From: Nanobdellota archaeon
GTDB lineage: Archaea; Nanobdellota; Nanobdellia; Parvarchaeales; Parvarchaeaceae
Direction of reading: 5' to 3'
Assembly: GCA_021818905.1 (NCBI GenBank)
Contig: JAKASS010000009.1
Span: forward strand, 1-48,764
Length of the DNA stretch: 48,764 bases
Below the pieces are notes generated by a model. That model ran no database searches. It was given only the letters and a program-made list of their open reading frames with translations, and was not told where the DNA came from. The position numbers and the translations under genes are program-made. The first letter of the stretch is position 1; every line of letters begins with the position of its first letter. Positions 13,283-21,487 of this stretch are shown piece by piece.

Positions 13283-14362
13283 ATGAAAAGACTTTTGTCT
13301 GTGCCAATCGCATTAGTAAGTCTGTTTCTGCTACTTATGGCGTTAAATTCTGTAAATGCAGTTTCCATAGGGGCGTCCTTTACTGCCATGAACAGCACGC
13401 TCGGGATAAACCAGAACCTTTTTTTTAACATTTCGGCCACGTTCCCTGAGAATATAACCTACAATATATACTTGAACAACGTATCCGTAAAGACGGGGTC
13501 CATACCGGCGAATGATCAACATTACGAGGCGGTAAAATACAATATAACGAACAGCTTAGCTGGGGATTACGCCTCGAGCATCAAGTTCTCCACTCTTTTC
13601 TCTAGGATAAATTCAAATACCACGACTTTGATACTTCCACACCCGGCCTTTGATTTTCCGACCTATTCGAACCGTACGTTTATAGTCAACGATTCCGCCA
13701 CGCTGTCCTTGGAGGTACTAGACAGCGGGAACACCCCGCTTAATCTTAGTTGGGCTTTGCCGGTCGTAACGGGAGTATACTTTAACATCACCCACTATAC
13801 TCAGCTTTTTTCGCTTGCGCCCGGCCAGGCGTTTGAAATACCGATGAACATCGCGCTTAAAAGCGGCTTCAGTCATCTGCTTAATCTTTCTTTTGTCGCC
13901 ACATATGATAATCATACGATGAGTGATGATTATATCACGACCTTGTTTGCGCCCGTTATAAATCTGTCATTTTCTGCGAATAACGTCGTGGCGGGCAAGG
14001 GAAACACCAGCGTATATTCTGTGGATATAAAGAACGGGGACAACCTTGCGGTCAATGTGACTTTTCGATTCATTGTCGGTATAGATGGAAATGACTTTTA
14101 TTACAATAAATCTTATATCGTCGAGCCAAATACGACAAAGGTGCAGATAGACATACCGAACAGCCAGCTCCTTCAGGTAAACGTTTTCTATTTGGGACAG
14201 ACCGATAAACCCGTAGACGAACAGATATTTTACCAGCCACAGCCCAATCCAAACGCGATTCCTGACTTTCTTGCGGATATCGGGTACATAGCAATACTCG
14301 GCGGTGCGATAGCGTTGCTGGTTTACTTGCACCACAGGTTTAGCAAGAACAAGAGACCGTAG
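13283..14362 (+). CDS. Secreted, membrane-anchored Ig-like surface protein
   Basis: 359 aa. The N-terminal signal peptide (about residues 1-26) has a long hydrophobic core ending NSVNA. The ectodomain is beta-rich and full of N-x-S/T sequons (NITYN, NDSATL, NTSVY, NITHYT), implying heavy N-glycosylation, and resembles archaeal NEW3/CARDB-type adhesion domains. A single transmembrane helix near residues 332-350 precedes a basic tail HHRFSKNKRP, so the C-terminus is inside. Box A gtttatatc 27 bp upstream fixes the start. The next membrane gene begins 2 nt later, so the two are likely an operon. Ligand unknown. Confidence 0.75.
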   Translation: MKRLLSVPIALVSLFLLLMALNSVNAVSIGASFTAMNSTLGINQNLFFNISATFPENITYNIYLNNVSVKTGSIPANDQHYEAVKYNITNSLAGDYASSIKFSTLFSRINSNTTTLILPHPAFDFPTYSNRTFIVNDSATLSLEVLDSGNTPLNLSWALPVVTGVYFNITHYTQLFSLAPGQAFEIPMNIALKSGFSHLLNLSFVATYDNHTMSDDYITTLFAPVINLSFSANNVVAGKGNTSVYSVDIKNGDNLAVNVTFRFIVGIDGNDFYYNKSYIVEPNTTKVQIDIPNSQLLQVNVFYLGQTDKPVDEQIFYQPQPNPNAIPDFLADIGYIAILGGAIALLVYLHHRFSKNKRP

Positions 14363-14364
14363 AT

Positions 14365-15090
14365 ATGCCGACCAAAGCAAAAGATCCTAAGCCGACGTCA
14401 AAAGTGGCGATGATCAAGAAAGAGGATCGCGGCCAGGCAGAGCAGTTTATTTTTCTTCTAGTTTTCGTCGCGGTCTTATTTGTGCTAGCCTCGATATTTT
14501 ATGCCTATAGACCGGATTATACCCTATATGCTGTCTCCATACTAGCCGTCACCTCGACGATGTTTTTTGTAAAAAGATTGGTCGCAGAGAGATACGATGT
14601 AGATCTGGATAGCAAGATTTGGCTAAGCGGTCTGATATTTTCCGCGGTAGCTACTTTGTTCATATCCGCATTCGGAGTCCCATTTGTAGTGCCTATACTG
14701 AATACGCAGGAGTATACTCGGGCCAAGACCCTTGGCGGCTTAAAGAAAGGCGAGGTCACGGTAAAAGAAAAATGGCATATAACCATGTTTTCATCGATGT
14801 CGTTCTTGGCCATAGCGATGGCGTTCCTTTATTTAGGTTCGTCTTATTCATCACAGCCGCTTTTAATTGGCGGCGCGTTCCTGGTGACTTATACGTTTAT
14901 CAACCTTATTCCCTACCACAAATTTGACGGCGTGTTCCTAGCTTATCACAACTCTATACTGTCGATAATCTTTCTGATACTGGCTTTCGCCACATTGGTC
15001 GCCGTGTACGCCAGTTTTGTGGCAGGTTTGTCTATGGCGGTAGTGTTCATCCTGTTTAGCTTGGTCTCGTATAGGCTCAAACTCTGGTAG
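14365..15090 (+). CDS. Multi-pass membrane protein, inactive M50/S2P-like
   Basis: 241 aa with about six transmembrane helices. The segment FFVKRLVAERYDVDLDSKIW aligns by pattern with the HExxHxxxARRYG helix of archaeal site-2-protease homologues, but the HExxH residues are absent. A later NLIPYHKFDG matches the second S2P motif (N-x-x-P-x-x-x-x-D-G) and keeps its Asp. I infer a pseudo-protease of the M50 fold, possibly a membrane chaperone or scaffold. It follows the surface protein by 2 nt. It could instead be an unrelated membrane protein. Confidence 0.55.
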   Translation: MPTKAKDPKPTSKVAMIKKEDRGQAEQFIFLLVFVAVLFVLASIFYAYRPDYTLYAVSILAVTSTMFFVKRLVAERYDVDLDSKIWLSGLIFSAVATLFISAFGVPFVVPILNTQEYTRAKTLGGLKKGEVTVKEKWHITMFSSMSFLAIAMAFLYLGSSYSSQPLLIGGAFLVTYTFINLIPYHKFDGVFLAYHNSILSIIFLILAFATLVAVYASFVAGLSMAVVFILFSLVSYRLKLW

Positions 15091-15136
15091 ACGGACCAAA
15101 CGCCCCCCGCTATGAGGACTACATACTGGCTCTTCC

Positions 15137-15262
15137 ATGTTAAAACTGGATATATCCGACGGATTCAATATGACGCAAGTCTACAACGACATCAGATCGG
15201 ACTCTTCTGCGAGTCCATACTTCAATGACAGCATGTCTTTTGTCGACGGGAAGTACATCTAG
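15137..15262 (+). other. Possible 41-codon ORF or gene fragment
   Basis: An ORF reading MLKLDISDGFNMTQVYND with a normal-looking composition ends at TAG 15260-15262. It has no box A at the usual distance and no homologue I recognise. It may be the tail of a lost gene. The rest of 15091-15300 shows nothing. Confidence 0.2.
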
Positions 15263-15302
15263 TTTGATAAATCTTTATTCTGCAACGCGTAGCCGTCATC
15301 AT

Positions 15303-15317
15303 ATGCACACGCCTACA
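15303..15317 (+). promoter_or_regulatory. Shared 15-bp upstream motif (site 1)
   Basis: ATGCACACGCCTACA, exactly 60 bp before ATG 15363; the identical 15-mer is 60 bp before ATG 17015. In both cases a box A (GCTTAAATAC here) lies at position 28 of the block. Probably a common activator or repressor site. Confidence 0.55.
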
Positions 15318-15362
15318 AGCAAAATAAAAGCTTAAATACATTTAGAAATAACATAGTTATAT

Positions 15363-16652
15363 ATGAATTATATCGACAGAGAATTATTGGATGAGATCAA
15401 AAAGTGGATCGATCGCAAGGAGATAATAGCCATAAGGGGCCCAAGGCAATCGGGGAAGACTACTTTGCTAAAAATGCTGATCCCCTGGCTAAAGACTGAA
15501 AAAGGCGCCGACGAAAAACACATAATCTATGTCTCATTTGAAGATAGAGAACGGCTAGAAGAGTTCTATATCAATCCAAAGGATTTTATAAGCAGGTACG
15601 TTTTAGACGATGATAAGCATTTTTTTCTGCTGGACGAGGCACAATATTGCCTTGGTTTAGGCCAAAAGTTAAAACTTTTGTACGACCTGTTTGAAAACGT
15701 CAAGTTTATCATAACCGGCTCCTCCTCACTCGAATTAAAAAACCAAACTGGCAAATTCCTTGTAGGGAGAATATTGGAATTCGAGCTTTCTCCACTAAAT
15801 TTTTATGAGTTTTTAGCGTTTAAGGACGAAGGCCTATCAAAAACATATAGACCATGGAAACGAAAGTTGGATCTGTTGATCGCTGGAAAACGCAATGGCT
15901 TCGAGATAAAAAAGAGCGGGGAAATATTCACAGATGAGCTGTCGGGATACCTAGACGAATTTATCCTTTTTGGCGGCTTCCCAGCGGTGGTTTTGGCAAA
16001 GACAAAAGAAGAAAAGATTCTAGTCCTCAAAAATTTGATAAATACGTATATAGACCGAGACATAGCGACTTTCCTCCAGATAACGGATACGATAAAGTTC
16101 AGAAGGTTAATAACGACTCTGGCTTCGTTAAATGGGTCAATGTTACGATTAGACAGATTATCGAACGAGGTAGGGAGCTATTTTAAGGAGATGTCAAAAC
16201 TTTTAGACGCGCTGGAGCAAACTTACATCATTAGGCGAATAAGTCCGTATCACAAAAATCTCGTGACAGAGCTGAAAAAGGAGCAGAAAGTTTATTTTGT
16301 CGATACCGGATTAAGAAATATGCTTATTGAAAATTTTTCTGCTATGGACAAAAGACCGGATGCAGGGATTCTAGCGGAAAACTTCGTGTTAAATGAAGTG
16401 CATTTGAAAGCCAAATTGCATTTCTGGAGGACGACTTCAAAAACTGAAGTTGATTTCATTGCCACCGGCGTAAAATTGCTTCCGATAGAAATAAAATTCC
16501 AGCGCTTTTGGAAGCCGGAGGGGACCCGCAGTTTATATGGATTTTTAGACGAATATGGCCCAAGAACATGTCTTGTAATAACAAAGGATTTCTGGGGCAA
16601 AAAGGTTTTCAAAAAATCGAATATTATCTTCCTGCCAATAGTTTATGTGTAA
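15363..16652 (+). CDS. AAA ATPase with DUF4143 C-terminus
   Basis: 429 aa. Walker A GPRQSGKTT near residue 25, Walker B HFFLLDEAQY near 88, and sensor ITGSSSLELK. The C-terminal third (LAENFVLNEV, then KTEVDFIATG and LPIEIKF) is the DUF4143 region with a PD-(D/E)xK-like core (E..DF..x..EIK). This family is abundant in archaea and variable between strains; its physiological role is not established. A leaderless start is supported by box A cttaaatac 27 bp upstream. Single gene. Confidence 0.88.
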   Translation: MNYIDRELLDEIKKWIDRKEIIAIRGPRQSGKTTLLKMLIPWLKTEKGADEKHIIYVSFEDRERLEEFYINPKDFISRYVLDDDKHFFLLDEAQYCLGLGQKLKLLYDLFENVKFIITGSSSLELKNQTGKFLVGRILEFELSPLNFYEFLAFKDEGLSKTYRPWKRKLDLLIAGKRNGFEIKKSGEIFTDELSGYLDEFILFGGFPAVVLAKTKEEKILVLKNLINTYIDRDIATFLQITDTIKFRRLITTLASLNGSMLRLDRLSNEVGSYFKEMSKLLDALEQTYIIRRISPYHKNLVTELKKEQKVYFVDTGLRNMLIENFSAMDKRPDAGILAENFVLNEVHLKAKLHFWRTTSKTEVDFIATGVKLLPIEIKFQRFWKPEGTRSLYGFLDEYGPRTCLVITKDFWGKKVFKKSNIIFLPIVYV

Positions 16653-16690
16653 TCCTATAATATCAATTTTTATACGCATAAATTATTTCT

Positions 16691-16873
16691 TTAGTTAGGC
16701 ACGAAGTCCGTCCCTCTGTGGAAATGGCCCCCGAACTTGTCTTCGTTCATTGAAAGCAGCGCATGTCGCTCCTTTGGCTTCCAGTCGACTATATTACCTA
16801 TCACTGCCCCACATTTCTGGAGGCGACGATCCCTTGCCATATGGTCCACTCCGTTTGTCAAGGCAGCCTCCAC
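16691..16873 (-). pseudogene. Unidentified coding remnant (minus strand)
   Basis: The minus-strand frame VEAALTNGVDHMARDRR, then VDWKPKERHALLSMNEDKFG and HFHRGTDFVPN looks like real protein, but it is cut by a stop just upstream (LISLKTG then TAG) and has no promoter. I do not recognise the family. It occupies most of the 16653-17014 gap, the remainder of which is the promoter of the next gene. Confidence 0.35.
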
Positions 16874-16954
16874 TCCTTTCTACCCTGTTTTTAGCGATAT
16901 TAGACGCCATAACTCTACCATATCGCCGTCTAATAAGGGTTTACTGGTCGAGTC

Positions 16955-16969
16955 ATGCACACGCCTACA
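16955..16969 (+). promoter_or_regulatory. Shared 15-bp upstream motif (site 2)
   Basis: ATGCACACGCCTACA, identical to 15303-15317, again exactly 60 bp before a start codon (17015) with box A GCTTATATAT at the same offset. The ATG inside the motif is what the ORF track used as a start at 16955; the box A position argues against that. Confidence 0.55.
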
Positions 16970-17014
16970 CGTTACAAAAAGGCTTATATATCATCCGAAT
17001 CTAATAATCTTTTT

Positions 17015-17347
17015 ATGACGGAAAAGTCTTGGTCGATATTGGAAGCATCGCTCGATGATGCGAAGAAAGTACTTTCAAGAGTATTGATGAACGGCTATGC
17101 TACTGACATAAGCGCAGTTAGGGCTAAATTCAAGTCGACGCTTTACAAGTCTTTGGAAAAACGGCTTAGCACAGAAAACCTACCCTACAACGAAATGTGC
17201 AAATACCTTAACAGTGCACTTATAAGAAAAGTGAGTTCAGAACCTAAATATTCTGCTTACATAAATCTTTTCAGAATAAATTTTAACGTTGACGTAATTG
17301 AAACGATCCAGACAGTGGCGGAGAAGCAAGGCATTTTAGAATGCTAG
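17015..17347 (+). CDS. Hypothetical protein, 110 aa
   Basis: Begins MTEKSWSILEASLDDAKKVL; predicted all-helical, no membrane segment, two cysteines only. The start at 17015 (not 16955 as in the ORF track) is chosen because box A ttatata lies about 28 bp upstream. It shares its upstream 15-bp motif and promoter layout with the AAA/DUF4143 ATPase, which hints at co-regulation. No family recognised. It is followed after 36 bp by the nucleoside hydrolase with its own A/T-rich promoter. Confidence 0.6.
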   Translation: MTEKSWSILEASLDDAKKVLSRVLMNGYATDISAVRAKFKSTLYKSLEKRLSTENLPYNEMCKYLNSALIRKVSSEPKYSAYINLFRINFNVDVIETIQTVAEKQGILEC

Positions 17348-17383
17348 TCGATATTTTTTTTATCTAAATAACAAAGTGATTGC

Positions 17384-18304
17384 ATGAAATCAGTTATAAT
17401 AAATTGTGACCCAGGCATCGACGATTCCTTGGCCATAATGCTGGCCGTTAAATCTAAAAAATTGGACATCGCGGGGATAACAACGACCTTCGGCAATACC
17501 TCGGTAGAAAAAACTACAGATAATGCTCTGGCGTTGCTTGAATATCTCGGTGCTAACATACCGGTAGCGGAAGGGGCAGGCAAACCGACCGAAGGCAAGC
17601 GGGTAAAAGCAGATTATGTACATGGAGAAAACGGTTTTGCAGACATAGTGCTTCCACATAGATCGCTGTCAGTGCCGGAAAGCGCAGAAGACTTTATAAT
17701 CAACAACCTAGAATCTGGCAGGATCGACACGATAATAAACACCGGCCCATTGACAAACATAATACTTGCTTTCAAAAAGAAACCGGAGATAATGAAGAAG
17801 CTGAAGACTTTGATAATAATGGGCGCGGCCATAACCGAGCCGGGGAGCATAACGCGGGTAGCCGAGTTCAATTTTTTCTGCGATCCCTATGCGGCGGAAG
17901 CGGTCTTGCACACCGATGTGAAGAAAGTGATCATACCCAGGGACATCACCCAGCGCGCCATACTAAAGCCATCCGACCTGTCTCGTTTTGGAGACAGCAA
18001 GACCGCTAGACTAGCCGTAAGGCTTATAAAATACTACCAAAAATTTTACATAAACGTTTTAGGCCTGGAAGGCAACCCATTGCCAGATGCGTTGACCGTA
18101 GGATATGCAATAAACAACGATTTTGTCGAGACAAGAGAGATGGACATAGTGGTAGAAACGGACGGCGTCCATACCCACGGCATGTCTATAGCAGAAAGAA
18201 GGGGCGGCATACACGAGAAAGAAGCGAAACCGAACGCGTCCGTCGGGATAAAAGTGAAGGCAGAAGAGTTCATAGACTATTTTATAGAGACTTTATCGCG
18301 ATAA
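17384..18304 (+). CDS. Inosine-uridine preferring nucleoside hydrolase family
   Basis: 306 aa, typical length. The N-terminal CDPGIDDSLA carries the Asp cluster that binds calcium and ribose. HGENGFAD and EFNFFCDPYAA are the next signatures, and PLPDALTVGY corresponds to the (H)DPxA region with the last Asp kept but the preceding His replaced by Pro. These enzymes split nucleosides into base and ribose for purine/pyrimidine salvage in the cytoplasm. The His to Pro change suggests altered base specificity. The IS5 copy 2 begins 32 bp after the stop. Confidence 0.88.
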   Translation: MKSVIINCDPGIDDSLAIMLAVKSKKLDIAGITTTFGNTSVEKTTDNALALLEYLGANIPVAEGAGKPTEGKRVKADYVHGENGFADIVLPHRSLSVPESAEDFIINNLESGRIDTIINTGPLTNIILAFKKKPEIMKKLKTLIIMGAAITEPGSITRVAEFNFFCDPYAAEAVLHTDVKKVIIPRDITQRAILKPSDLSRFGDSKTARLAVRLIKYYQKFYINVLGLEGNPLPDALTVGYAINNDFVETREMDIVVETDGVHTHGMSIAERRGGIHEKEAKPNASVGIKVKAEEFIDYFIETLSR

Positions 18305-18335
18305 ACGACAGGATATCATTTCTTTATCTTAGTTT

Positions 18336-19302
18336 GGCTCTGTAGAAATCCTCTAAAGTAAGCACCTCTTTAATTATTATAGTAAATAAACAAAAAAAGA
18401 GGTGCTTATGAATAAAAATGGGAGTCCTTACTATAAAAGATTTGCGTCCATCGTATTGGGCATAGCGCGGAGGGCGTTGTCGCCCTTCTCGAACAAGTTC
18501 TCCAAGAAGACGTACACGCAGCCGCAGCTTGCTGCGTGCATCTGCCTGATGAAACACGAGAGAAAGCCTTATCGGGACGTCGTAGACGAGCTGGAAGAGC
18601 TCAAGGGATTGTTTGACTTCGATAAAGTCCCTCATTATACGACACTGCAGAAATTCTTCAAACGGATACCGCTGCGAGTATGGGACGCGATGCTGTCCTT
18701 CGCATTCGGACTGTTCGGGATAAGAAGAATGGATGCAGCGATAGACTCCACTGGATACGATGAACGAAACGCTTCCTATCACTACCTGTGGAGGATAGGA
18801 GAAGAACTGCGTAGAAAGGTGTTTACCAAGCATTCCATCGTCGTAGACCCGAAGACGGAAGCGATAGCCGTTTCCTCCTCTAACCGAAGGTATGAAAGCG
18901 ACAATAAGACCTTCAGACCGCTCATGAAGAAAGCCGCTGAAATAGTAAAGATCGATAAGATACTGGCTGATAAAGGATACGATTCGGAGAGAAACCACAG
19001 GTTTTCGAGGGAGAGACTCCATGCAGAATCGATCATTCCTGCAAGGAATGAAGGCGTTCCGATATGGAAGACCAGGGGAAGATGGAGGAAGCTGATGAAA
19101 GCATCTTTTCCACTTGACGAGTACCATAAACGAAGCATCGTGGAGACTGTCAACTCCGTGGAGAAGAGGAAGTTCGGCTCCACCCTGGGCAGCAAACTGC
19201 ATTTGAACAAGCTGAAGGAGGTGAAGGTGATCGATGTGGTCTACGACATCCGGCGATTCATACAGCTTGCTTATATTATTATCATAGGATTTCTACAGAG
19301 CC
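18336..19302 (+). mobile_element. IS5-family element, copy 2
   Basis: 967 bp, the same length and ends as copy 1 (GGCTCTGTAGAAATCCT at both ends). Left flank TCTTAGTTT and right flank CATTTGATG do not match, so the target duplication is missing; an adjacent deletion or recombination after insertion is likely. The first ~350 bp are identical to copy 1, then diverged and identical patches alternate. The right flank is a truncated DUF4239 gene that has lost its 5' end. Confidence 0.88.
18359..18408 (+). promoter_or_regulatory. Start-codon hairpin in IS copy 2
   Basis: Identical to the hairpin of copy 1: TAAGCACCTCTTT pairs with AAAGAGGTGCTTA over 13 bp, hiding the GAGGTG ribosome-binding site and the first base of the ATG at 18408. 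Confidence 0.65.
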
Positions 19303-19517
19303 CATTTGATGATGCCAGTCTTTTCTTTACCGTAATAGGCGTTACTTATGGCGTCATGTCCGCATTTGCTATAAATGATACAGATAAAGCGCTAGATCAA
19401 CTAAGGGACGCATTTGGAAAAGAAGTGAGTTCATTAAAGTCAATCTATCTCCTTTCAAAAAGTTTATCAGATAAAATAGCATTCAAAAATCTGCAACAGC
19501 ATAGTAGAATATTGTAA
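18408..19517 (+). CDS. IS5-family DDE transposase, copy 2, fused to host sequence
   Basis: The DDE residues are kept (AIDSTGYDER, DKGYDSERNH, YHKRSIVETV). As in copy 1, the element has no stop codon, so the frame continues through GFLQSP into 71 residues of a DUF4239-type gene (FDDASLFFTVIGVTYGVMSA) and stops at 19517. The fused tail holds a transmembrane helix, which may impair or tether the enzyme. The ATG at 18408 has the GAGGTG site; the GTG at 18402 is less likely. Confidence 0.85.
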   Translation: MNKNGSPYYKRFASIVLGIARRALSPFSNKFSKKTYTQPQLAACICLMKHERKPYRDVVDELEELKGLFDFDKVPHYTTLQKFFKRIPLRVWDAMLSFAFGLFGIRRMDAAIDSTGYDERNASYHYLWRIGEELRRKVFTKHSIVVDPKTEAIAVSSSNRRYESDNKTFRPLMKKAAEIVKIDKILADKGYDSERNHRFSRERLHAESIIPARNEGVPIWKTRGRWRKLMKASFPLDEYHKRSIVETVNSVEKRKFGSTLGSKLHLNKLKEVKVIDVVYDIRRFIQLAYIIIIGFLQSPFDDASLFFTVIGVTYGVMSAFAINDTDKALDQLRDAFGKEVSSLKSIYLLSKSLSDKIAFKNLQQHSRIL

Positions 19518-19652
19518 AGAAACGATAGACTTAGATTTAGCCGCATACTGGCAAGGCACAAAAGCGCACATCAAGCACTTCCAGATTATTTAATCTCTGC
19601 GGTAAAGATAAGGGATGATAGAGACAGAGCGCTTTTTTCTTCTGCTATGTAG
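19303..19652 (+). pseudogene. DUF4239 (bestrophin-like) membrane protein, wrecked
   Basis: Three frames in succession look like one protein: FDDASLFFTVIGVTYGVMSA.. to 19517, then IVEYCKETIDLDLAAYWQGT, then ISAVKIRDDRDRALFSSAM to TAG 19650-19652. The order (NDV-G-like helix, then a Y..E.W-like segment, then a D.R..R motif) fits DUF4239 membrane proteins. The N-terminal ~40 residues are missing at the IS junction and at least two frameshifts follow. Confidence 0.55.
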
Positions 19653-19720
19653 AAAGATTTATTGGTATTCGTGAACTTTAGAGTGGACAGTATTTATATT
19701 TAGATTGATTTATACACAAA

Positions 19721-19924
19721 ATGAGAAAAAGATATCCAGAAGGACTTTACTCGTGGGTTAGGAGGGCATCATTATTTGCAGGTGTAATAGCAGTGCTAGT
19801 TGGTATAGTAATAATACTTTTTCCAGGCCTCGCATTACTAGTAGTAGTTTACCTAGTTGGTGTAGTATTGGTCCTTATAGGAATAGACCGCATAATCTTT
19901 GCGCTTTCTGGTAGGCATAGATAG
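19721..19924 (+). CDS. Small membrane protein (HdeD/DUF308-like half)
   Basis: 67 aa with two transmembrane helices (about 17-35 and 38-60), the second being VVYLVGVVLVLIGIDRIIF. The pattern G.l.iv.Gi..i..P......l....G......G...i resembles one repeat of the DUF308/HdeD family. Box A gtatttatat is about 27 bp upstream. The next gene starts 2 nt after the stop. Role unknown. Confidence 0.55.
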   Translation: MRKRYPEGLYSWVRRASLFAGVIAVLVGIVIILFPGLALLVVVYLVGVVLVLIGIDRIIFALSGRHR

Positions 19925-19926
19925 AT

Positions 19927-20313
19927 ATGCTCTACAAACCGGGCGTTTGCAATATAGGTAAGAACGAGATAAGGAAACGCTATGCACTTGCCGTTTTAAG
20001 TTTTATTATAACCGCCGTGCTTTTCTGTCTATTTTATTTATATAGCTTTACCACGATATGGTTCGTCGTATTAGTATTTCCACTATTATTTGGTTTTGAA
20101 GGATTTTACCAAGGCTATCTGCATTTCTGTGCTGGCTTTGGCATGAGTAGAAGGTACGATTTTAGCGGCACAAGAAACGAACATGGAGTTGTAAATGACA
20201 AAAAACAGCATCTTAAGGACTTGATAAGGTCTATGCAGATAAATGCTTATTCAATTTGGTCTGCAGTGTTGGTAACAATCCTGCTGGTACTTTTGCAGGC
20301 AATTTTGCATTAA
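19927..20313 (+). CDS. Hypothetical membrane protein, 128 aa
   Basis: Three or four hydrophobic segments (about 23-42, 45-62 and 105-126), with a cytosolic loop rich in charged residues (VVNDKKQHLKDLIRSMQ). KPGVCNIGKNEIRKRY at the N-terminus is distinctive. Follows the DUF308-like gene by 2 nt, so probably cotranscribed. I do not recognise the family. Confidence 0.5.
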   Translation: MLYKPGVCNIGKNEIRKRYALAVLSFIITAVLFCLFYLYSFTTIWFVVLVFPLLFGFEGFYQGYLHFCAGFGMSRRYDFSGTRNEHGVVNDKKQHLKDLIRSMQINAYSIWSAVLVTILLVLLQAILH

Positions 20314-20361
20314 TTTCGGAAAAATTCTATCAAATTTATTAATTATCCAATACAAATTTTA

Positions 20362-21452
20362 TAGATAATTGCGTAGTTTATAGCTCATATTTATATAGTC
20401 CATACTGTAATACTATATTATGGAACACGGTATCGGGCGTCAATTACCACATGAAGTCCTGGAACGCTATCGTTTCAGGGCGATTGAACTACGAAAAAAA
20501 GACTGGAAAGTCTCAGAGATCGCCGAGGCATTTGGCGTAAATAGGAGGGCAGTAACGAGATGGTCCACGAATTATAGAAGAGGGGGCCGAGAATCATTGA
20601 AAAGCAAGAAGGCGCCCGGACCCCGGCTGAGACTCTCGGCAAAAGAAATGACAAGGGTCCTAGCCAGCCTTAAACTTCCGGCCACTGATTTTGGCTTTGA
20701 AACGCCGCTTTGGACGTGCAAAAGAGTCGGATATCTGATCCAGAAACTAACGGGGAAAGATCTGGACAACTCAAATGTGTGGAGACTGCTCAAAAGACTG
20801 GGCCTTACGAATCAAAAAGGAGAACGTAGGGCATCGGAACAAGATCCAAAAGAAACGAAAAGGTGGTCGAAGGAGGGATGGCCTAAGATCCTCGCCAAGG
20901 CAAAACGTTGGCGGGCTATGATATATTTTCAGGATGAAGCGGGGGTCTCAGTAAATGCCGTGATGGGCAAAACATGGGCGCCAAAAGGGAAGACTCCGAT
21001 AGTAAGATTATCCGGTAACCGCGGCGGCATCTGCGTCTCCTCAGCAATAAGCCCGGCGGGCCGATTGGTCTTTAGGGTGGAAAGGAAAACGGTCGATCCC
21101 ACTACGTTTATCGACTTCTTGGATAAGATCAGGAAGCATCACAAAAGCCGCAAGGTCATCGTCATAGCCGATAGGGCCCCGCCGCATATCGCGGGCAAAG
21201 TCAAAGAGTATGCAGAGAAGAACAAAAAGTCGTTTGCGATATACTACCTGCCGCCGTACTCGCCGGAATTGAATCCCGACGAAAGCGTTTGGGGCTATCT
21301 GAAGAAGAACAAACTGAAGGCGCATCAGGCAAAATCAAAAGCGGAATTGAAGGACATTACGATTTCTGCTATGAAAAGCATACAAAGACAACCTACACTT
21401 TTGACGTCCTTTTTTTATAATATTAATGGGCTATAAGTAGCGCAATTATCTA
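20362..21452 (+). mobile_element. IS630-family element
   Basis: 1091 bp bounded by imperfect inverted repeats starting TAGATAATTGCG (left 20362; right end complement 21452), continuing with TTATAGC(T/C)CAT, about 24 of 29 bases matching. TA dinucleotides flank both ends (20360-20361, 21453-21454), the usual IS630 target duplication. It carries one intact transposase. It lies directly before the box A of the SprT-like gene. Confidence 0.85.
20420..21436 (+). CDS. IS630-family transposase
   Basis: 338 aa, one uninterrupted frame. The N-terminal helix-turn-helix (WKVSEIAEAFGVNRRAVTRW) binds the ends. The DDE catalytic triad is seen in YFQDEAG, VIVIADRAPPH and PPYSPELNPDESVWGYLK. A box A (tttatata) about 27 bp before the ATG lies within the element. 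Likely active. Confidence 0.93.
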   Translation: MEHGIGRQLPHEVLERYRFRAIELRKKDWKVSEIAEAFGVNRRAVTRWSTNYRRGGRESLKSKKAPGPRLRLSAKEMTRVLASLKLPATDFGFETPLWTCKRVGYLIQKLTGKDLDNSNVWRLLKRLGLTNQKGERRASEQDPKETKRWSKEGWPKILAKAKRWRAMIYFQDEAGVSVNAVMGKTWAPKGKTPIVRLSGNRGGICVSSAISPAGRLVFRVERKTVDPTTFIDFLDKIRKHHKSRKVIVIADRAPPHIAGKVKEYAEKNKKSFAIYYLPPYSPELNPDESVWGYLKKNKLKAHQAKSKAELKDITISAMKSIQRQPTLLTSFFYNINGL

Positions 21453-21487
21453 TAAGTCTTAAATATCGAATGTCTTCTACATATATA

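Noticed and set aside
18327-19311. Target-site duplication for IS copy 2
   Set aside because: The 9-bp flanks TCTTAGTTT and CATTTGATG do not match at any shift I tried.
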